A stretch of DNA of 64,000 nt, from positions 1,364,001-1,428,000 of the forward strand of contig JAGFXX010000001.1 in assembly GCA_017599285.1 (NCBI GenBank), given 5' to 3'. Numbering within the stretch: the stretch's first letter is position 1; every line of letters starts with the position of its first letter. The stretch comes from Cereibacter azotoformans (GTDB lineage: Bacteria; Pseudomonadota; Alphaproteobacteria; Rhodobacterales; Rhodobacteraceae). This document shows, one piece after another, positions 63,566 through 64,000 of the stretch. The position numbers and the translations under genes are program-made. Under the pieces are notes generated by a model. It did not search any database, was not told where the DNA came from, and was given only the letters and a program-made list of their open reading frames with translations.

Positions 63566-64000
63566 ATGGCGCTTTTCAAACTCCGCCGCGAGGCGACCGC
63601 CCCCACCGCCCCCGCCCCCGTCGAGGCGCTGCTGAAGGGCTATTCGATCGAGGTCATGCCGCGCACCGCCGAGAAGGTCGCGGACTTCCGCGACCTGCTG
63701 CCCCGCGGCACCCGCGTCTATATCGCCCATATCGACGGCACGCCGATCGAGGACATGGTGGCGACGGCCAAGCGCCTGACCGCCGAAGGCTTCCCGGTCA
63801 TGCCGCATTTCCCGGCCCGCATCATCCGCGACCGCGCGACGCTGGCCGACTGGATCGCGCGCTATCGCGGCGAGGCCGACGTGAAGCAGGGGCTGATCCT
63901 GGCGGGCGGCCTCCGCGCGCCGCAGGGCGAGTTTCATTCCTCGATGCAACTGCTTGAAACCGGCCTCTTCGACGGGTTCGAGCGGCTGCATGTCGCGGGC
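63566..64000 (+). CDS. Methylenetetrahydrofolate reductase-family protein, partial
   Basis: The first 145 codons before the window edge. Start ATG 63566 has AAGGAGG upstream. IEVMPRTAEKVADFRDLLPR, VYIAHIDGTPIEDMVATAKR and PVMPHFPARIIRDRATLADW match the FAD-barrel of MTHFR. It lies 28 nt after the virulence-factor gene. This short MTHFR type is linked to demethylation of glycine betaine or similar C1 donors in marine and purple bacteria; the pathway cannot be confirmed here. Confidence 0.85.
   Translation, partial: MALFKLRREATAPTAPAPVEALLKGYSIEVMPRTAEKVADFRDLLPRGTRVYIAHIDGTPIEDMVATAKRLTAEGFPVMPHFPARIIRDRATLADWIARYRGEADVKQGLILAGGLRAPQGEFHSSMQLLETGLFDGFERLHVAG

Overview
The window is a high-GC, gene-dense alphaproteobacterial chromosome segment. 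A complete-looking Rhodobacter-type gene transfer agent (GTA) cluster, a cytochrome c', an Mla-type lipid transporter, aerobic cobalamin genes (cobT/cobS) and a Rhodobacterales-style palindromic repeat point to Rhodobacteraceae. Cereibacter (Rhodobacter) sphaeroides or a close relative is my best guess; this rests on recognition of protein families, not on a database search.

Layout. (1) 1-10870, minus strand: GTA structural cluster g1 to g15 in RcGTA order, with a good sigma70-type promoter at its head and the last gene (g15) cut by the window edge. The only two untranslated gaps inside the cluster longer than 50 nt each hold a perfect GC-rich hairpin. (2) 10945-14976, minus: mltG, fabF, acpP, fabG (cell-wall and fatty-acid synthesis), with a very unusual run of five hairpins plus a terminator between acpP and fabF. 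(3) 15236-22602, plus: alr, MlaE/MlaF-type ABC transporter, a PqiA-like membrane protein, radA, cvpA, purF and an SDR enzyme. (4) 22737-31578: an 8.8-kb genomic island integrated in tRNA-Val(CAC), bounded by perfect 46-bp direct repeats. It carries a frameshifted tyrosine integrase, an excisionase-like gene, small phage-like genes, a broken DNA methyltransferase, a low-GC AlgJ/AlgX-like gene, and an IS3-family element that is itself split by a serine-recombinase element (three-level nesting). (5) 31903-47390: metY, a SIMPL-domain protein, a 968-aa envelope protein that looks like a GspL/PilM head joined to a GspC/PilP tail, a CPA2 antiporter, cobT/cobS, a DUF192 protein, a double cold-shock protein, pdxH, fabI, a LysE exporter, gpt, an aminotransferase and rimO. 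(6) 47480-55767: a chemoreceptor, a Coq10-type START protein, hpt with a coupled 59-aa membrane protein, cytochrome c' and a diheme cytochrome c, lipA, aqpZ, a promoter-terminator pair that predicts a ~70-nt RNA, and an IalB-family protein. (7) 55851-64000: a second ketosynthase/ACP pair beside lpxD (probably lipid A acyl supply), an L,D-transpeptidase, a DUF882 peptidase, rlmE, a Ppx/GppA phosphatase, a small 'virulence factor' family protein and the start of a methylenetetrahydrofolate reductase.

How it fits together. Most of the chromosome here is housekeeping (fatty acids, murein, outer-membrane lipid, cofactors, purine salvage). The two mobile systems are the domesticated GTA, which looks intact, and the decayed tRNA-Val island, which looks immobilised by the integrase frameshift and by nested insertions. 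The most unusual signals are the hairpin array at 13506-13699, the hybrid secretion-platform-like protein at 34112-37018, the GTA hairpins, the predicted small RNA/attenuator at 54852-54921, and the nested island.
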